Of a stretch of 64,000 nt of DNA, positions 42,210 through 54,256 are shown piece by piece. A program made the translations under genes and the position numbers. The DNA comes from Ixodes scapularis (taxonomy: Eukaryota; Arthropoda; Arachnida; Ixodida; Ixodidae): the NCBI RefSeq assembly GCF_016920785.2, contig NW_024609835.1:80900795-80964794 (forward strand). The letters are read 5' to 3'. A model generated the notes under the pieces. It worked only from the letters and a program-made list of their open reading frames with translations, was not told the DNA's origin and did not search any database. Position 1 is the first letter of the stretch. Each line of letters starts with the position of its first letter.

Positions 42210-43333
42210 ATATTGTAACTGACATTCAATCGCCGATTAAGTTGTTTGCGGACGATTGCGTTGTTTATAGACAAATATATTCAACAATGGACATAGAAAT
42301 ATTGCAAAGCGACCTAGATAAAATAGAACACTGGTGTGATAAGTGGAAAATGAGTTTAAATATTGGAAAATGTAATTATCTCAGCTTCACAAAAAATGTA
42401 TCAAGGTCTCCCGCCAGCTATACCATTAAAAATGCAATAATCCGCAGAGTAAGCGACTGTAAATACTTAGGAGTTAATTTCACCCAATCACTTAAATGGC
42501 ACAATCATATTGACTATACAATAGCAAAGGCAAGCAAAATGTTTTATTTTATCCGGAGGAATTTTAAGGGCGCTTCAACAGAGGTGAAAGAAACTCTTTA
42601 TATTTTGCATGTTAGGTCGATAATCGACTATGCATGCATCATTTGGGACCCATACCAAGATTATCTTATCGAAAAATTAGAAAAGGTACAGAATCAAGCG
42701 GCACGATTTGTCAGCAATAACTATAACCCTTATGCAAGTATCTCTGAAATAAAAGCCATGCTGGGATGGGAATCATTAAACACTAGAGGGTATAAGTTAA
42801 GGTTGAAGTTTTTTCATCGGATTTATTATAATGAAACTGGCATTGATAGAAATGAGTATTTGTATAAACCAAGTTACATGTCAGCGCGGTTCGATAACTC
42901 TGAAAAGGTTTTTGAGTACTGTTATAAAACAAACAATTTTGGTAGTTCTTTTTTGTTCAAACAATCAAAGACTGGAACCTGCTGCAACAGGAGCTGGTCA
43001 GTATCTCAGACAATGATGTATTTTTTTCTTGTTTGTGAAAATCACTGTTATTTGTTATTTCGTGATCCCCCCCCTACGATAATGCCCACGAGGCGATGTA
43101 GGTATTCTGTAAATAAATAAATAAATTGAAATACGACCTCCCTCGTTGAGCAGAAACCACAATCCACAAATTACGTCTTAAAACAACTTCCACAGAACTT
43201 TTTATATATATAAAGTTAAAAAAGAAGAAAACTTTCAGCCTGTCCACTTTGCTGAAAAAGGAAGACCAGCGGAGCTGTACAATGGAAAGTAATGGCCGGC
43301 CGCAAGTCGGCAAGCCAGAGTGGAAAGGTTGTT

Positions 43334-43394
43334 GCCATCTATGAGCGACGGCGGCAACCAGATACGTGGCTTGCCGCCGTCGCTCATAGATGGC
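43334..43394. repeat. Perfect 24-bp stem hairpin
   Basis: Arms GCCATCTATGAGCGACGGCG...(43334-43357) and its exact complement (43371-43394) around a 13-base loop. It lies in non-coding DNA right of the LINE 3' end. Possibly a foldback MITE relic. Confidence 0.85.
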
Positions 43395-43556
43395 GGTAGG
43401 TGTCCAGAGTTCGGTGTCTTCATTTTTTTTGCGAAGGACACAATCCTGGGGGAACTAGCCCTTAACAGCTCCGCTGTAAAAGCTACCAGTACGAACTGTC
43501 CAGCGTGATATACAGTCTGGAAATCAGAACACCTCTTCATTGTATGTACTCTTCAC

Positions 43557-43722
43557 GCGACTAAAAGACAGGCGCTTGAGACGGCACTGTCAATCAAGGA
43601 TAATAGGCCATTATCCACCGAGAAAGTACTTGGCGGCTGGGACTCATTTCAATGCTCTACAAAAAGGACAAACATATTGATCCCATTTTTTCGAGACACG
43701 ACTGGCACTGACCCTGTAAAGT
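43557..43722 (+). pseudogene. C-terminal fragment of an I-like LINE ORF2
   Basis: The open frame reads ATKRQALETALSIKDNRPLS, TEKVLGGWDSFQCSTKRTNI, LIPFFRDTTGTD. The pattern RQALxTALxxxDxRPxxxxKxLGxW...FxRDTGL is the end of ORF2 in I/R1-type LINEs. No other part of that LINE is nearby, so this is a short isolated fragment. Confidence comes from the pattern only. Confidence 0.55.
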
Positions 43723-43739
43723 GTAAGGTAATGTTACTA

Positions 43740-44215
43740 TAATCATCTCATCGTCGTCCATCTACCCTTCCCCAGATCATTTCATCTTGCCAATCCTTTC
43801 CTCCCTATCTTCTGCTACCTGGCGTATTGGCGACTGCAGCGAAATTGACGGCACTAAGCGGCTAGAACCGAAAGCCGTGGCGGCAGGTTCACTGTCTGGC
43901 CTTCCCAGAGCGATTCTCATATTCACAGCGCCTGGCGGCCAAACATGAAACCGTGAAAGTAAGTTCAAAAACACGTGATAAAAATCGGCAATATAGAGTA
44001 GTCTGCAAGAGTCATGCACTCATGCTAACCTCTTCGCATTGCAATCATCTCCTTCCTACCTCTTTCTTTCTGTCCCTTCTTCTCTGGCAATCACCTCAGA
44101 GTCAGTATTCTAACTCTGAATTTGGCTCTTTCGTACAGTCCATCCCATATATGTTCTTTACTCATTTCCTATAGTTCGCGTGCAACGCTCTCAAAACTAC
44201 TGACTCGACCACCAG
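43740..44215. other. Stretch with no recognisable gene
   Basis: Short frames on both strands (80 codons minus at 43777-44019; 73 codons plus at 43953-44174) without motifs. Confidence 0.4.
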
Positions 44216-44219
44216 GCTT

Positions 44220-44480
44220 CAGCCGTTGTCAAAGGGCGCAAAAGTGGTCCTCCCCGAGGCCATGCGCAAGCGAATACTCAATCGAGTTCATGAAGTCTTT
44301 TTTGGTTGGGAGCAGGTGGAGTGCTGCATCTCCAATGCCTGCACTTGAATTATGATGGTTCCAGGCAGCCTCTTCAGAGCACTTCCCCCTAGGCGGCCAA
44401 GCGGCACAGAACTCACCGATGTTGAAGTGCATACATTGAAGATGCAGCACAGCCTGGTAAATGAAGCAACTAGGAGTCAA
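44220..44480 (+). pseudogene. Shuffled Gypsy pol scraps
   Basis: 44236-44330 reads KGAKVVLPEAMRKRILNRVH, the start of the integrase zinc-binding (HHCC) segment. 44400-44475 reads ELTDVEVHTLKMQHSLVNEA, which resembles the spacer between RNase H and integrase. Their order is reversed relative to a normal pol, so the segment has been rearranged or comes from two copies. Small, and recognised only by motif memory. Confidence 0.4.
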
Positions 44481-44489
44481 TATGTGTGT

Positions 44490-45827
44490 TAAACTGTCGG
44501 GACACTGTCCTCCCGGAAGTGATTAACTGTCTCCGAGCAAAGCTTCCTGTTCAGGGAGCTTTGCCTCTCAGCACAGCCACGCACGCCCTTCCATCGTTCA
44601 AGGTTTTAAGCATCGCAACAGTTACACCTGTAGCGTGTCATTTCCACGAGAGCACGTGAAGATCAAGCGCCAGATCAAGACAGATGACCAGCAGCTTTTA
44701 CAGCGTTCTACACTATATCTCAGGAGTTGTGTGCAGCAAAGGAAAAGGCTTAGGCGCGGATACATAAATTTCACATTAGCTTTCATTTCGTGAGTGCTCG
44801 TGAAAGGAAAGCAAATCTCATAGCCACACGCTTGCGCCAATGCTTTTCCCTCTGCTGCAGGCAACTGAAAAGATGGAGAAGTACCAAACGGAGTACCGGG
44901 AACAGGCCCAGCTGGATTACACAAATTGTTTAAAATATTAATTTGACGTATTATACTATTTAACAAAAAGCGAATCGTGCACCTGAATGACATAATCAAT
45001 GTTTTTATTAAAAAATAATATTGATCGTAAGCAGCAGGCACGAAACAGTATTTTATTATTTTTTTTTTGTATAAAGATCTTTTATCATCAACGCCGGGGA
45101 GGGGACATCAGCAATATTGAATATGCCGTTATTGTTTTCTTAGATAACTTTTCCATGGATCGAGTGTCATACGCTTTTTTTTCGATCACGTAATCTCCAG
45201 TCTTTACGCCTTTCTCTCCCCATCTCTCCCAGGTTCAAAATATTGTACTTGTTTTTTTTTTCTTTATGAAGAACTAAAATTTAAAAAGCTCGGCTCCTCG
45301 CGAAGCCTTCCTTTAATGTCATGAATTCAGATGGTTATATGTGCATTAAGAATAAGTTACGTGATTTCATCAAAGCATACCCGTTGAAACGTAAACAGCA
45401 TCGTTTTAGCTTTGCTCTCACATTCCAATATCAGTAGGAATATTTCGCGCAGCATAGAAACTATGGGCCACGCTTTTTTTCTTCTTGGTGTGACAGCGAA
45501 TATATGTTGAAGGAATGTCTGCATGCCTGTGCTATACGCTCTTGCAGTGGCAGCCCGCTATGGCCGAACCAACAAGACGGACTGGCTCGGTAATAGAGGA
45601 CAGATTTATTAATTTGACACGTACGTTCTTACTCCTTGTATATGTGCAAAGCACAAAAACCAAAACGCAATAGTGATGTGACACTGACGCTCGATTTGTA
45701 ATGCTACGTCACGCGTGAGCACATCAAGTTACAACAGCCTGACAGTAATTTACGGCTTTATAGTAAAACACTAGAAATAGTACATAGTTGACATGTCCTT
45801 TGTGTTAAGTGTGAAGAACATGTTCCT
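44490..45827. other. Stretch with no recognisable gene
   Basis: The longest frame (minus 45041-44622, 139 codons) has no recognisable motif. Several T runs. No repeat structure found until the hAT-like MITE at 45836. Confidence 0.4.
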
Positions 45828-45835
45828 ATATAAAG

Positions 45836-46531
45836 TAGGGCTGGGTGCGATTAAAGTTTTTAACCAGATTAATCACCACCCTTGAATCGATTAGTTAATC
45901 GATTAATGGGTCTCGTTCATTTCCATGCATCATATTTTTAAGAAGTCAAAATTATGTTTGTCTGTTTGTTTTTGCCTTTGTGGTAAATATGATGAACGGC
46001 GCAATATACACTATTGACTATAAATCAACCTCGATGTGTAGTCGAGAACAATTTAAAGACACTCACACTCACAATTGATTACTTCAGCCGCATGAGGCAG
46101 AGAGGTTCGTTGATATTTTCCGGCTACAGCGTCCCACCCTGATTGTTCACAATAGTCTCTGCTGTGCTATAAACGGACACTCGAGCGGCGTTGAAGTGGC
46201 CGGGACGCGTGTAACCTTCTGCACCCTTGCCTGGAATACAAACCTTGCCCCTACAGTTTGCCTTAGCTTAAAATTTCACCTAAAGTTTGCCCTTCATAGA
46301 GGTTTACTGGTCCACGCCTGCGTAGTGAAAGCGTTTGTTCCTGTCAACTTTCTTCTGTCCCTTCTAACTTATCTTCAAGCTTCCTTCCCAGTTTAAGGGT
46401 TTAAACATCATGATTGATTTTTACTTTATTTTGGTCCGTCAATAATTTAACGATTAACCGGTTAAAAATTATTCTCGATCAAAGCGTTAATCGATTGTGG
46501 TCACTGTTAATCAATCAATGGCCCAGTCCTA
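45836..46531. mobile_element. hAT-like MITE with ATTAATCG subterminal repeats
   Basis: Ends TAGGGCTGGGTGCGATTAA and GGCCCAGTCCTA form imperfect inverted repeats. Target duplication ATATAAAG/ATATATAG (45828-45835, 46532-46539) matches at 7 of 8. Both ends carry GATTAATCG/CGATTAA clusters (45858-45906 and 46440-46515). Typical non-autonomous hAT. The interior holds no transposase. Confidence 0.8.
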
Positions 46532-46539
46532 ATATATAG

Positions 46540-47370
46540 GCGTATAATTAATGGGCTTTCTCTAAAATCCGATATATAGGTTACGTGACAATGTGCAGCA
46601 CAGACCGTAAGCGTAACTTCCTTGACATCCTTGCAACGCCGGCAGTGTGCGCGTGCTGCAGATACATATTTACCTTGAGCGTCGCTTGTTTTCGGCCAGA
46701 CGAACGGAGCTTATTGTCGTCTTGCGTGTCGTCATCCGCACGATCGATTGGTCGTCCGTCCCTCTACTCCTCCTTTCCAGCGAAGCGGCCAGACAAAAGC
46801 CCGCAATCGATCTTCGGTCCATCCATCATCCAAAAAAGAAACAAAAACAAGGAAGGAACATACTCAATGAGGCTATCTCTCTTCTGGGACCTGGGCATCT
46901 CAAATTCTCTAACATTCATTAATACTAAATCTAAAATTGGCTTGCAGAAAAAAAAAAAAAAAAAGCCTCAGTGAGCGTTTGCAGTGCTGCGACGATCCCA
47001 ACTTGCGGAGACTCTGGAGGATACTCCACGTTTCGGTGTCTACGACTCTTCTATCTTAAAATTCAACTTCGCTTCCTGTTGTTGTTTTTTTCTTCCAGTT
47101 TTGGGGACCGCGTAAATAAATGAACAGAAAGCTCGAGCGCGACCGGGCTATCTGCACCCGTGGAACGGGCCAAGGAAGCGGAGACGCCAGACACGACGCG
47201 GGGGGAGAAAGGTTCGGATATCGGGAAGTGGAGAGGGAAAGAAATGGAAAGAGATGGAGGAGAGAGAGCGCGTTCCCTACTCCACCAGCTCGCGCTCCAA
47301 CGGCCAAGTATTGACGTTCTATGTGGGCTACTGGGTTATGAGGCGGGAAGAGGGAGGAAGGCCAACCGCC
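46540..47370. other. Stretch with no recognisable gene
   Basis: One 129-codon plus frame at 46585-46974 ends in poly-Lys from an A run and has no motif. Otherwise nothing seen. Confidence 0.4.
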
Positions 47371-47862
47371 CCCCGCCCTGGGCGACCTCCCATTGGTGCG
47401 TTCTCAATTGGCGTCATTTTTCTGTCTTTCGGGATTTTTTTTTTAACACTTTTTATCTTTCTTTTAGTCAGTTTTCGACGTCACCAGAAGCTGACATTTC
47501 GGGGTGGAATCTTTTTGCTTTATTTTTATTGTGTCTGTGGGAGGAAAGCGGTAGTTTCTCCCTATTTTGGAGTTTGGCTCTGCTCCTGTTTTTGTTTCCC
47601 CTTTCATGGGGGAGCACGGGCACGGGATATCCCTTTTGGCTTCGGGGTGGTGGCTCGAAGATTGTATACTTTTTGCTCGTTCGTAGTTTGTTTTTATGCC
47701 GTGGTGAGGGAGAAGGAAGAACGGGAAGGAAAGGAAAAGAGCGAACGAACTCGGTCGGTTCAGCGCAGGCATTGCCGCAGGTCAGTTTGGATTTTTCACG
47801 CGAACGGATTATTACACTGAGACGCCGCAGTTCGGTTTTCGAACGGAGCAAAGTCTGGCAAC
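47371..47862 (+). promoter_or_regulatory. Candidate host promoter and non-coding first exon
   Basis: A GC-rich block (CCGCCCCCCGCCCTGGGCG at about 47370-47388) is followed by two CCAAT boxes in reverse (CCCATTGG at 47388, CAATTGG at 47405). A purine-rich, CpG-containing stretch then ends at AAC|GTGAGT (donor GT at 47863). This is the order expected of a TATA-less housekeeping promoter with an untranslated first exon. A 246-codon frame overlaps, but several frames are open here and none looks like a protein. Speculative. Confidence 0.25.
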
Positions 47863-47869
47863 GTGAGTC

Positions 47870-49870
47870 GGGTTTTCGTCGGGATGGGTGGTGCGTTTGA
47901 AGAGCACGTGTTGCATGGTGGATGTGTTGTGGTCGTGGCCGTTGCTCTCCGTGGGAACTGCGTGTTGTCGTGTGTTTGCGCGCGCGTGCATACAACCAGA
48001 AATGAGATTAGGCCTAGTAATTTTCGTTGTGCTGCCATGCCGTTTTCGTGTTTTATCCTGAATGTCGTGATCCTTGTGGATGCTTAAGGTCTAGAATGTT
48101 GGTTGAGGAATGCCTTACTGGGAAAGTCGTTTTGTTTGGTGGTGTGGTTTACGTATACGTGTACTGTCGTGATTTGTTAAAGTGTGTGTGTGTTTTTCTG
48201 AGTGCGTTTTGAATAACTGCGACATTAAAGTATACGTTCATTTGTGTTTATTTAAATTCGTCTGCAACGTGTTTCTGTTTCGTGTTTGGTTGTGTGTGTA
48301 CTGTTTGTTTTCCTTCCTTTTGCACATTTGACCCTTCAAAGGTAAGTCGAAAAAAGCGCTCTGCGAACAAATTTTTTTGTTGTGGTGTTGTTGACCTGAC
48401 CACATTCTGAACTATTCGTACATATTGAAAATATTACAAACCTCAAACCCGAACCGGGACAAGGGATATCCGTACAAAAGCAAGTTCAATATGGCAATTA
48501 GTCTCGCACACGTTACTCTAAAAAAAGAAAGAAAGCTATTATAAATACATTTATTATTTGTTTAAAAATATTAATTAGATTACTTGATTGCTTAAAAAGA
48601 GAAGCAAATTGCCCTTTCCTTAACAAGCAACCGTTACTTTTCCGATTTGTTCCGATTTTCAGAACGACAGATTTTTCCACATGTTGGAAAATGGGTCGTT
48701 CGTGCTACCCATTATTGCATTAATATCACCAAGTTAAAACCTACCTATATTCTTAATTCACGAGTTTTGGTAAACCTTCCTTCTTTTGGAGACTTGGTTG
48801 GAAGATTTCCTGGTTGGAAACTTGCAGAAACAGAGGCCGCCATTAGAAATGGGAGTGGGAAAAAGTCACGGTTACAAGTACTTTTAGCACTTCCAAAAGT
48901 AATCAATGAACGTGATTCCAAAGTCAACGATCGTGATTCCATGAAAGTCACTTACTCCTAGCGTGCATGCATCAGTGCAACGCGTCAATGATCACATACA
49001 CCAAAACATTAGACTAGAAAGGTGACAGACGGTTGCAGTTACGTCTTAATTAGAACTGGATGAATAGACATTTTTAAGGACAAACAGCGCAAAAGAGTTA
49101 ATGAAAAGACGAGAAAAGCACTGTGGTGTGCTGGCCTTCCCTTTCTTCCTATCCTCTGTGCTGCTTCATTTTTAATGATGACCTCAAGATGGAATACAAG
49201 GTGTCTCACCAACGACTGAGAATTATAAGAAAAGAGCAATTGCAGTAAAATTATGATTGCATCGGGATAACATTATTAACCGCGGCGAACGTCAAACTAC
49301 GAGTGCAAAGTGATAATAACAAATTTCTTACCTGAACTTCACGAAATAACATTTGTAAATATTCGCCATCGCTGTTGCATTAAAATCAGATATACAGGAT
49401 AACACACTCTGAATATGTGTTTTCAGCTTACGTCGTAGCTTGCGTCAAGAGCAGCATTCACACGCTTTTAATAGAAGTAATTATCACAGTTGTGCTGTTA
49501 CTCTCTTTCCATTCCAAACTTATTTTATTAAACTCCTATATTGCTGGGTCTCGACGTGTACTGGATTGTCGCGAGGTAACTGTGAAACTTCAACTCGCGC
49601 ACCACGGAGCCTCGTAATCTGACTTGTCGTTCTTCATGTAGCATGCTTACTTTCTTGTGGTTCCAACTGACATCCAAATGGGTAAAAATTGTAACTTATT
49701 TAACCTCTAAATTTTATAGTACCGGTACGTGTATACGAGGCGGAGTTTAAAGCGTTTAAGTTTACATCTGTAGATAAACTATGACATATTAATAACACAC
49801 CATCATATTACCCGAAAAACGGTTTTAAAGTAAATTATAAATGCAGTAAAATTGTTATTAGGTTTGCCTG
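47870..49870. other. Long stretch with no recognisable gene
   Basis: T- and GT-rich around 47900-48340 (could be the start of an intron), then AT-rich. The 104-codon frame at 48647-48961 has no motif I recognise. A clustered GTGATTCCA repeat occurs near 48915-48945. Confidence 0.4.
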
Positions 49871-49878
49871 GTTTAAAT

Positions 49879-50593
49879 ATGATTGATCAATCTTCCCACC
49901 GTCTCAGTGTAAAACTGCTCTTTGTTGCCATTTCTGATTGTCGTTGGAGAAGATTCGTGCTTTTAAGGGGAGGAGATGAGGAGATGTTGAAGAAAATCCA
50001 GGCCCAGATGCAGATGCAATAAGGGAAATACTGGAAAGCCAGAAAAAGATGGCGGCTAACATATGAACATCGGTACAAGACCAGAAGAGCTTTGAAAAAA
50101 ATGATTAGAGGCTATTGGAGCCTATACCTCTAAAATAAACGATCTCAGTAGGGAGCGAAACGACACACAAGAAAAACTAGTGCATTTAAAAGCGACCGTA
50201 GTAAAGCTTGAGGCAAAGTTTCATGACTTGGAAAATAGAAGCAGGAGAAATAACTTGGTAACCTACGGAGTAGAGGGATCTGACGCAGAAACAGAGCAAC
50301 ATTTGGTGGGAAAAGTGATGGAAGGCTGCTTTAAAACGAAAATAAATGTTGAAGTTAAATCTGTCGAAAGAGTTCACCGTCTCGGAAGGGTGGCTAAGGG
50401 TAAACCGAAACAAATAATCTTGCGCTTTGGAAACTATAATGGAAGACAAAATGTTCTTAGAAATGCTAAAAAAAAAATAATAGGAACACGCATATTTATT
50501 AACGAGAACTTTTCGAAGAATGTCAGAATGATAAGAAAAAGCGGCGGGAGAGTGCGAAAGAAAATAGGAAAAGGGGAGAGAAGGTATACTTAA
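49879..50593 (+). pseudogene. LINE ORF1 with an N-terminal 2A-like motif
   Basis: From ATG 49879 the frame reads MIDQSSHRLSVKLLFVAISD, a hydrophobic segment, then FVLLRGGD. An 8-bp tandem duplication (GAGGAGAT) at about 49971-49985 shifts the frame, and the next frame reads GDVEENPGPDADAIREILES. GDVEENPGP (49980-50006) is a canonical 2A ribosome-skipping motif. After a stop and another shift the body at 50180-50593 has a coiled-coil start (KLEAKFHDLENRSRRNNLVT) and an RRM-like region (SVERVHRLGRV, KQIILRFGNYNGRQNVL). This is the ORF1 architecture of CR1/L2 elements. Confidence 0.75.
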
Positions 50594-50739
50594 CGTATGA
50601 TAAACTGAAGATTAATGGAGTGACGTACGCATGGGAAATAAACACGAACCAGAGAGTTGAAATTTACTTAGCCAGAGAAATACCTTCACCCGAGCATGGT
50701 TATTGACAGGCACCTGGTTTACCATAGACAAAAAGTGTC

Positions 50740-53690
50740 CTATTTATTAGCCTTAATGCGAGCAGTATCGCAAATAAAAACCTCGTGCTAGAACATATTT
50801 TAATAGAGCATGACCCCGATGTAGTGGCTATCACTGAAACCTGGTTAGACTTGTTTGTAACAGATGATACAGTAGTACATCCCGGTTATTTGCTCTAGTA
50901 GTCAAGTCTTGTTTAAATTCTTCAGAACTCGAAGGAACCCCAGGCATAGAAAATATATGGTGAAACATCAAAAATGGAAATAGAAAAAAGGTGAGTTAAT
51001 TGAAGAAGTACTGTATCGCTCCCCGGCAAATGCCTTGTGGATATTTGCAAGAACTAAGTGAATTCCTCTTTAAACTGAAAGTAAGTTCCAAGAAGGTTGT
51101 TTTTATGGGTAATTTCAATCTCGATGGAATTGACTGGGTAACGTTAGGATCTGGCGACCACGAAGTATAATGCATAGAGGAACTTTTAGATATAGTAATC
51201 TCACATAATTTAGCTAAGATTGTTAAGGGACATACCAGGATGCAAGGGCAATCAGAAACTCTTTCGGATTTAATATTTATCAATGAGAACATTATAAACC
51301 ACGGATATGATTGCAAGATTAATCCCGGAATATCAGATCACAGCGCAGTACATTTTACGTTGTCCTTAAGGGCTATGCTTAGGAGAATTGAAATTACTTC
51401 GTATAAAAACTTTGAAAAAGCCAGTGACGAGTCACTTCTTGATCAACTTAGCCTGAACTATAACAACTTCGAGCACCTAGCTGGCAACCCGTTGATAGAA
51501 ATGGATGACCTATGGCTCATTTTTAAGGAAGTGATGCCTGAGTGCACTTTGTGCCAGTCGAAATAAGAGACAAAAACTTGAACAATCCTTGGATTACAAG
51601 GGGCACAATCAACCAGAAGAGACGATAATCAGGGTGTAGAGCAAGAACACGCAAAAAAGCACGACGGGTTTCAGTAGGCAGAAATACAGCCGTTGAGCAA
51701 AGACCTCAACGCAAAGATAAAAACTTCGAAAACGAATTTCTTTAATGTAAAATTGCAAAACCTTTTTAGACATTCACCACAGAAGTTTTGGCGACATTTG
51801 AAACCAAGTAAAAAAGTAATTACCAAAGTGATAGTCGAATAATAAATGATTGAGGACAAGAATGAAAGTGCAAATTGCTTTAGCCAATAATTTGGCAGTG
51901 TTTTTTTCCGCTGATAATAACATTTTACAATAGTTCGTTTGTTTGAGAATGTGGCCCCAATCGAAGACGTGGAGGTCTCAGAGGCGGGAATTCTTTCACA
52001 GCTACTTCTTATTGATACAAAAAAGGCTGCCGGATCGGATGACATTCATAATCAATTTCTTGAAGAGTTAGAGCGTATGGTGTTCAAAATATCTCACTAT
52101 CATTTTTAATAAATCGCTTTCAGATGGGTTCGTTCCCAATGACTGGAAGCTGGCCAAAATAATACCTATTCTTAAGACTGGAAATGCTAGTAAGGTAACT
52201 AATTATAGACCCATATTATTAATATTTACTTGTAAAATACTTGAGCATGTTTTTTTCGAATCATATAAGGAGGTTTTAGATACCTACTCTGAACCTGATT
52301 AAAAACAACATGAACTTCGAAAAGGCCTGTCTACCACAACCCGATTAACAGAATTAATTCACGATTTTTCTTCGACCCTTGACAAAAGAGGAAAATTTTA
52401 TATAATTTTTTAGACTTTCAACAAGCTTTTGATAAGGTAAACCTTAATAAATTACCTTTAAAGTTTAGGCATTTACTAACAAAGGCCAAAGTTCTGCGAA
52501 GGATAGAAATGTTTTTGTTTCGGTGAAGGCAATTTGTGAGTATTGATGGACACGCTTCCATGCCTTGGGGGTCGACGCGGGAGTCCCGCAGTATTCTGTA
52601 CTCTGGCAGCCGTTGTTTTTGGTTTTTATCAATGACGTTCTTTGCGATATTACATTAAAGGCACGCCTTTTTGCTGACGATCGTATATTGTATACCGATA
52701 TAAACGATCATGTTGAACTAAACGATTGCTTGCCGAAAATTAGCAAATGGTGCGAGATCTGGCAAATATTTTTAAATACTGAAAACAAATTACTGAAATC
52801 GGGCGGAACCAAGCAGACTACTCTGATGCACAAAGCTCTGTAGCTACGCAAATAAAGGGGCCTTCTAGCGGCCTGCACAGGCTTGTTGTGGCCACTAAAC
52901 GAAGACTTGAAGATTGGTGGAATAAGATCCATCTCAGGGGGCATTAAGATCTCCTTGCTCCCAGGCTTGGGCACGCTCGCCCGTTTCAAAGGGAACAAGC
53001 CGCATCCTCCTCCTCATCATCATCATGTCAGTAACACATAGGAAAGTTCCTTCAGTGTATAACTACTACTTGAAAAGTGAACCCTTGTCTAGGGTAGATG
53101 AATTTTAGTATTTATGAGTAACAATAACCAGTGATTTAAGTTGGAAGAAGCATGTTAATAATATAACCTAGAAGCCACGGCTAAACTCTGGTCACTAAGA
53201 AGATAATCAAAAATGGCAACTACTGAAACTAAACTGCCAGCTTATAAAAGGCTAATAAGACCTAGATTGGAGTATTCAACTGAAGTTAGGGATCCTCACA
53301 CAAAGTTTTGATATTAAAATTAGAAAAAAAAAATTAAGGAGTGGCACTACGTTTCATCTGCTCGAAGTAAAGAAGACTGGATTCACCAACTGAGCTGTAT
53401 GCTAAGGCAAGTCTCTCCTTATTAGAAGACAGAAGAAAAAATAAGCATTTAAAAATGCTTTTCGTGATTTTAGATGGTACAATTCAGATTGATAAACACA
53501 GATTCATCAAACTCATTCATCTAGAATCACACGTAATAAGCATACTAGGGCAATCGAAGAGTACGGATTCACCAAAGAATGTTTCGAGAATTCGTATTGC
53601 TCTCAGACGATAAGGGAGTGAATAAACTGCCTGAAAACGTTATTAAATCCAAAACGGTTTTATAGTTTGTAAAGTGTCTCCCATGTAACC
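50740..53690 (+). pseudogene. LINE ORF2 remnant (endonuclease and RT)
   Basis: The endonuclease keeps VVAITETWLD (metal-binding Glu), the GDFN motif degraded to GNFN, and SDH. Open frame 51240-51566 covers the end of the endonuclease. The RT is broken into many frames. The longest (52565-52843) has GVDAGVPQYSVLWQPLFLVF, ARLFADDRILYTDI (catalytic Asp pair intact) and ISKWCEIWQIFLN. About 220 bases at 52800-53022 do not belong and end CTCCTCCTCATCATCATCAT, probably a SINE-like insertion. Confidence 0.75.
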
Positions 53691-54256
53691 AATAGACCTC
53701 ATGATATCATTTTTTTTGTATTTTTGTGCTATTTGATATGAGTATTAGGTGCAGTGTAGTCTTTCAGTTTTGTCATTGTGTTCTGCATGTCCATTACATT
53801 ATCTATTGCTTGTTTTTGTACTCATTCCTATCATAGTCCGCACTGGGGGACTGATAGTGTTACGGAAGAAATAAATAAATAAATAAAATAAACGTCTCAC
53901 AGCGGGCGAACCTTTTATTTAACGTCGCTAAATACATCTTCACTGAGAAGAGAAGCAGGCGATACTAAAATAGAATTATCAAGACCCTAATCGTGTAAGA
54001 CCATCCACTATCCTTGAAGCAAAACTGCATCTAGAACGCTAAGAAATTGTTCATACAATTGCGGATAAAATGTAGTAATATTTGCTAACTACTTGGTAGA
54101 GCGCAGTAAGTATACTATTTAAAAGACAAAAAATAGCATCGTATACTTGGTCATCTTGACTAAGTTAAATCTCAGCTGACATCCTGATCCTTTCCAGATG
54201 ACTTATTTTCAATTCATTGGAGTGAGTTTTTTTAGCTTATTTAACGTTACGTAAAA

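Larger units (their letters stand above)
38943..43038 (+). pseudogene. LINE RT, nearly full-length C-terminal protein split by insertion
   Basis: RT motifs in order: KPWFNIEIRKLVRRAR (linker), KATGPDGLPSIVL (block 1), WKVANVIPVFKSGDKKLVEN and YRPISLTSINCKLLEHII (block 2), SQHGFRRGCSCDTQLAEF (block 2a), AIFLDFRKAFDTVPHHLLLK with the first catalytic Asp (block 3), VSSGVPQGSVLGPLLFLIYI (block 4), LFADDCVVY with both catalytic Asp (block 5), then ISVSDCKYLGV-type thumb and the RSIIDYACIIWDPYQ tail. Besides the LTR insertion at 40186-42209, one base appears to be missing in the T run at about 42948-42953. With it, the frame would continue to the stop at 43036-43038. Confidence 0.85.
38943..43125 (+). 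mobile_element. CR1-like LINE, 5'-truncated, nearly intact RT, interrupted by an LTR element
   Basis: The best preserved LINE in the window. The reading frame runs from 38943 to 40185 and resumes at 42214. With the LTR element and one ATAT removed it reads through as YINDIVTDIQSPIKLFADDC. The 3' end carries AAATAAATAAATAAAT at about 43109-43125. The endonuclease and ORF1 are missing (5' truncation, the usual result of incomplete target-primed reverse transcription). A SINE abuts its left edge. Confidence 0.9.
49879..53890 (+). mobile_element. CR1/L2-like LINE with decayed ORF1 and ORF2
   Basis: Same-strand order: 2A-bearing ORF1 (49879-50593), APE endonuclease (50740-51400; VVAITETWLD, VVFMGNFNLDGIDW, SDLIFINENI, PGISDHSAVHFTLS), RT (51960-52850; KAAGSDDIH, NDWKLAKIIPILK, NYRPILLIF, FADDRILYTDI), thumb and tail (53030-53690), then a 3' end with AAATAAATAAATAAATAAAA at about 53870-53890. 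A foreign piece ending in a (CAT)n tail interrupts at about 52800-53022. Many stops. Apparently full-length or nearly so. Confidence 0.8.

Noticed and set aside
47160..47900. 246-codon plus-strand frame with hydrophobic stretches
   Set aside because: Several frames on both strands are open, the hydrophobic runs come from T-rich DNA, and no family is recognisable. A promoter or untranslated exon explains the region at least as well.
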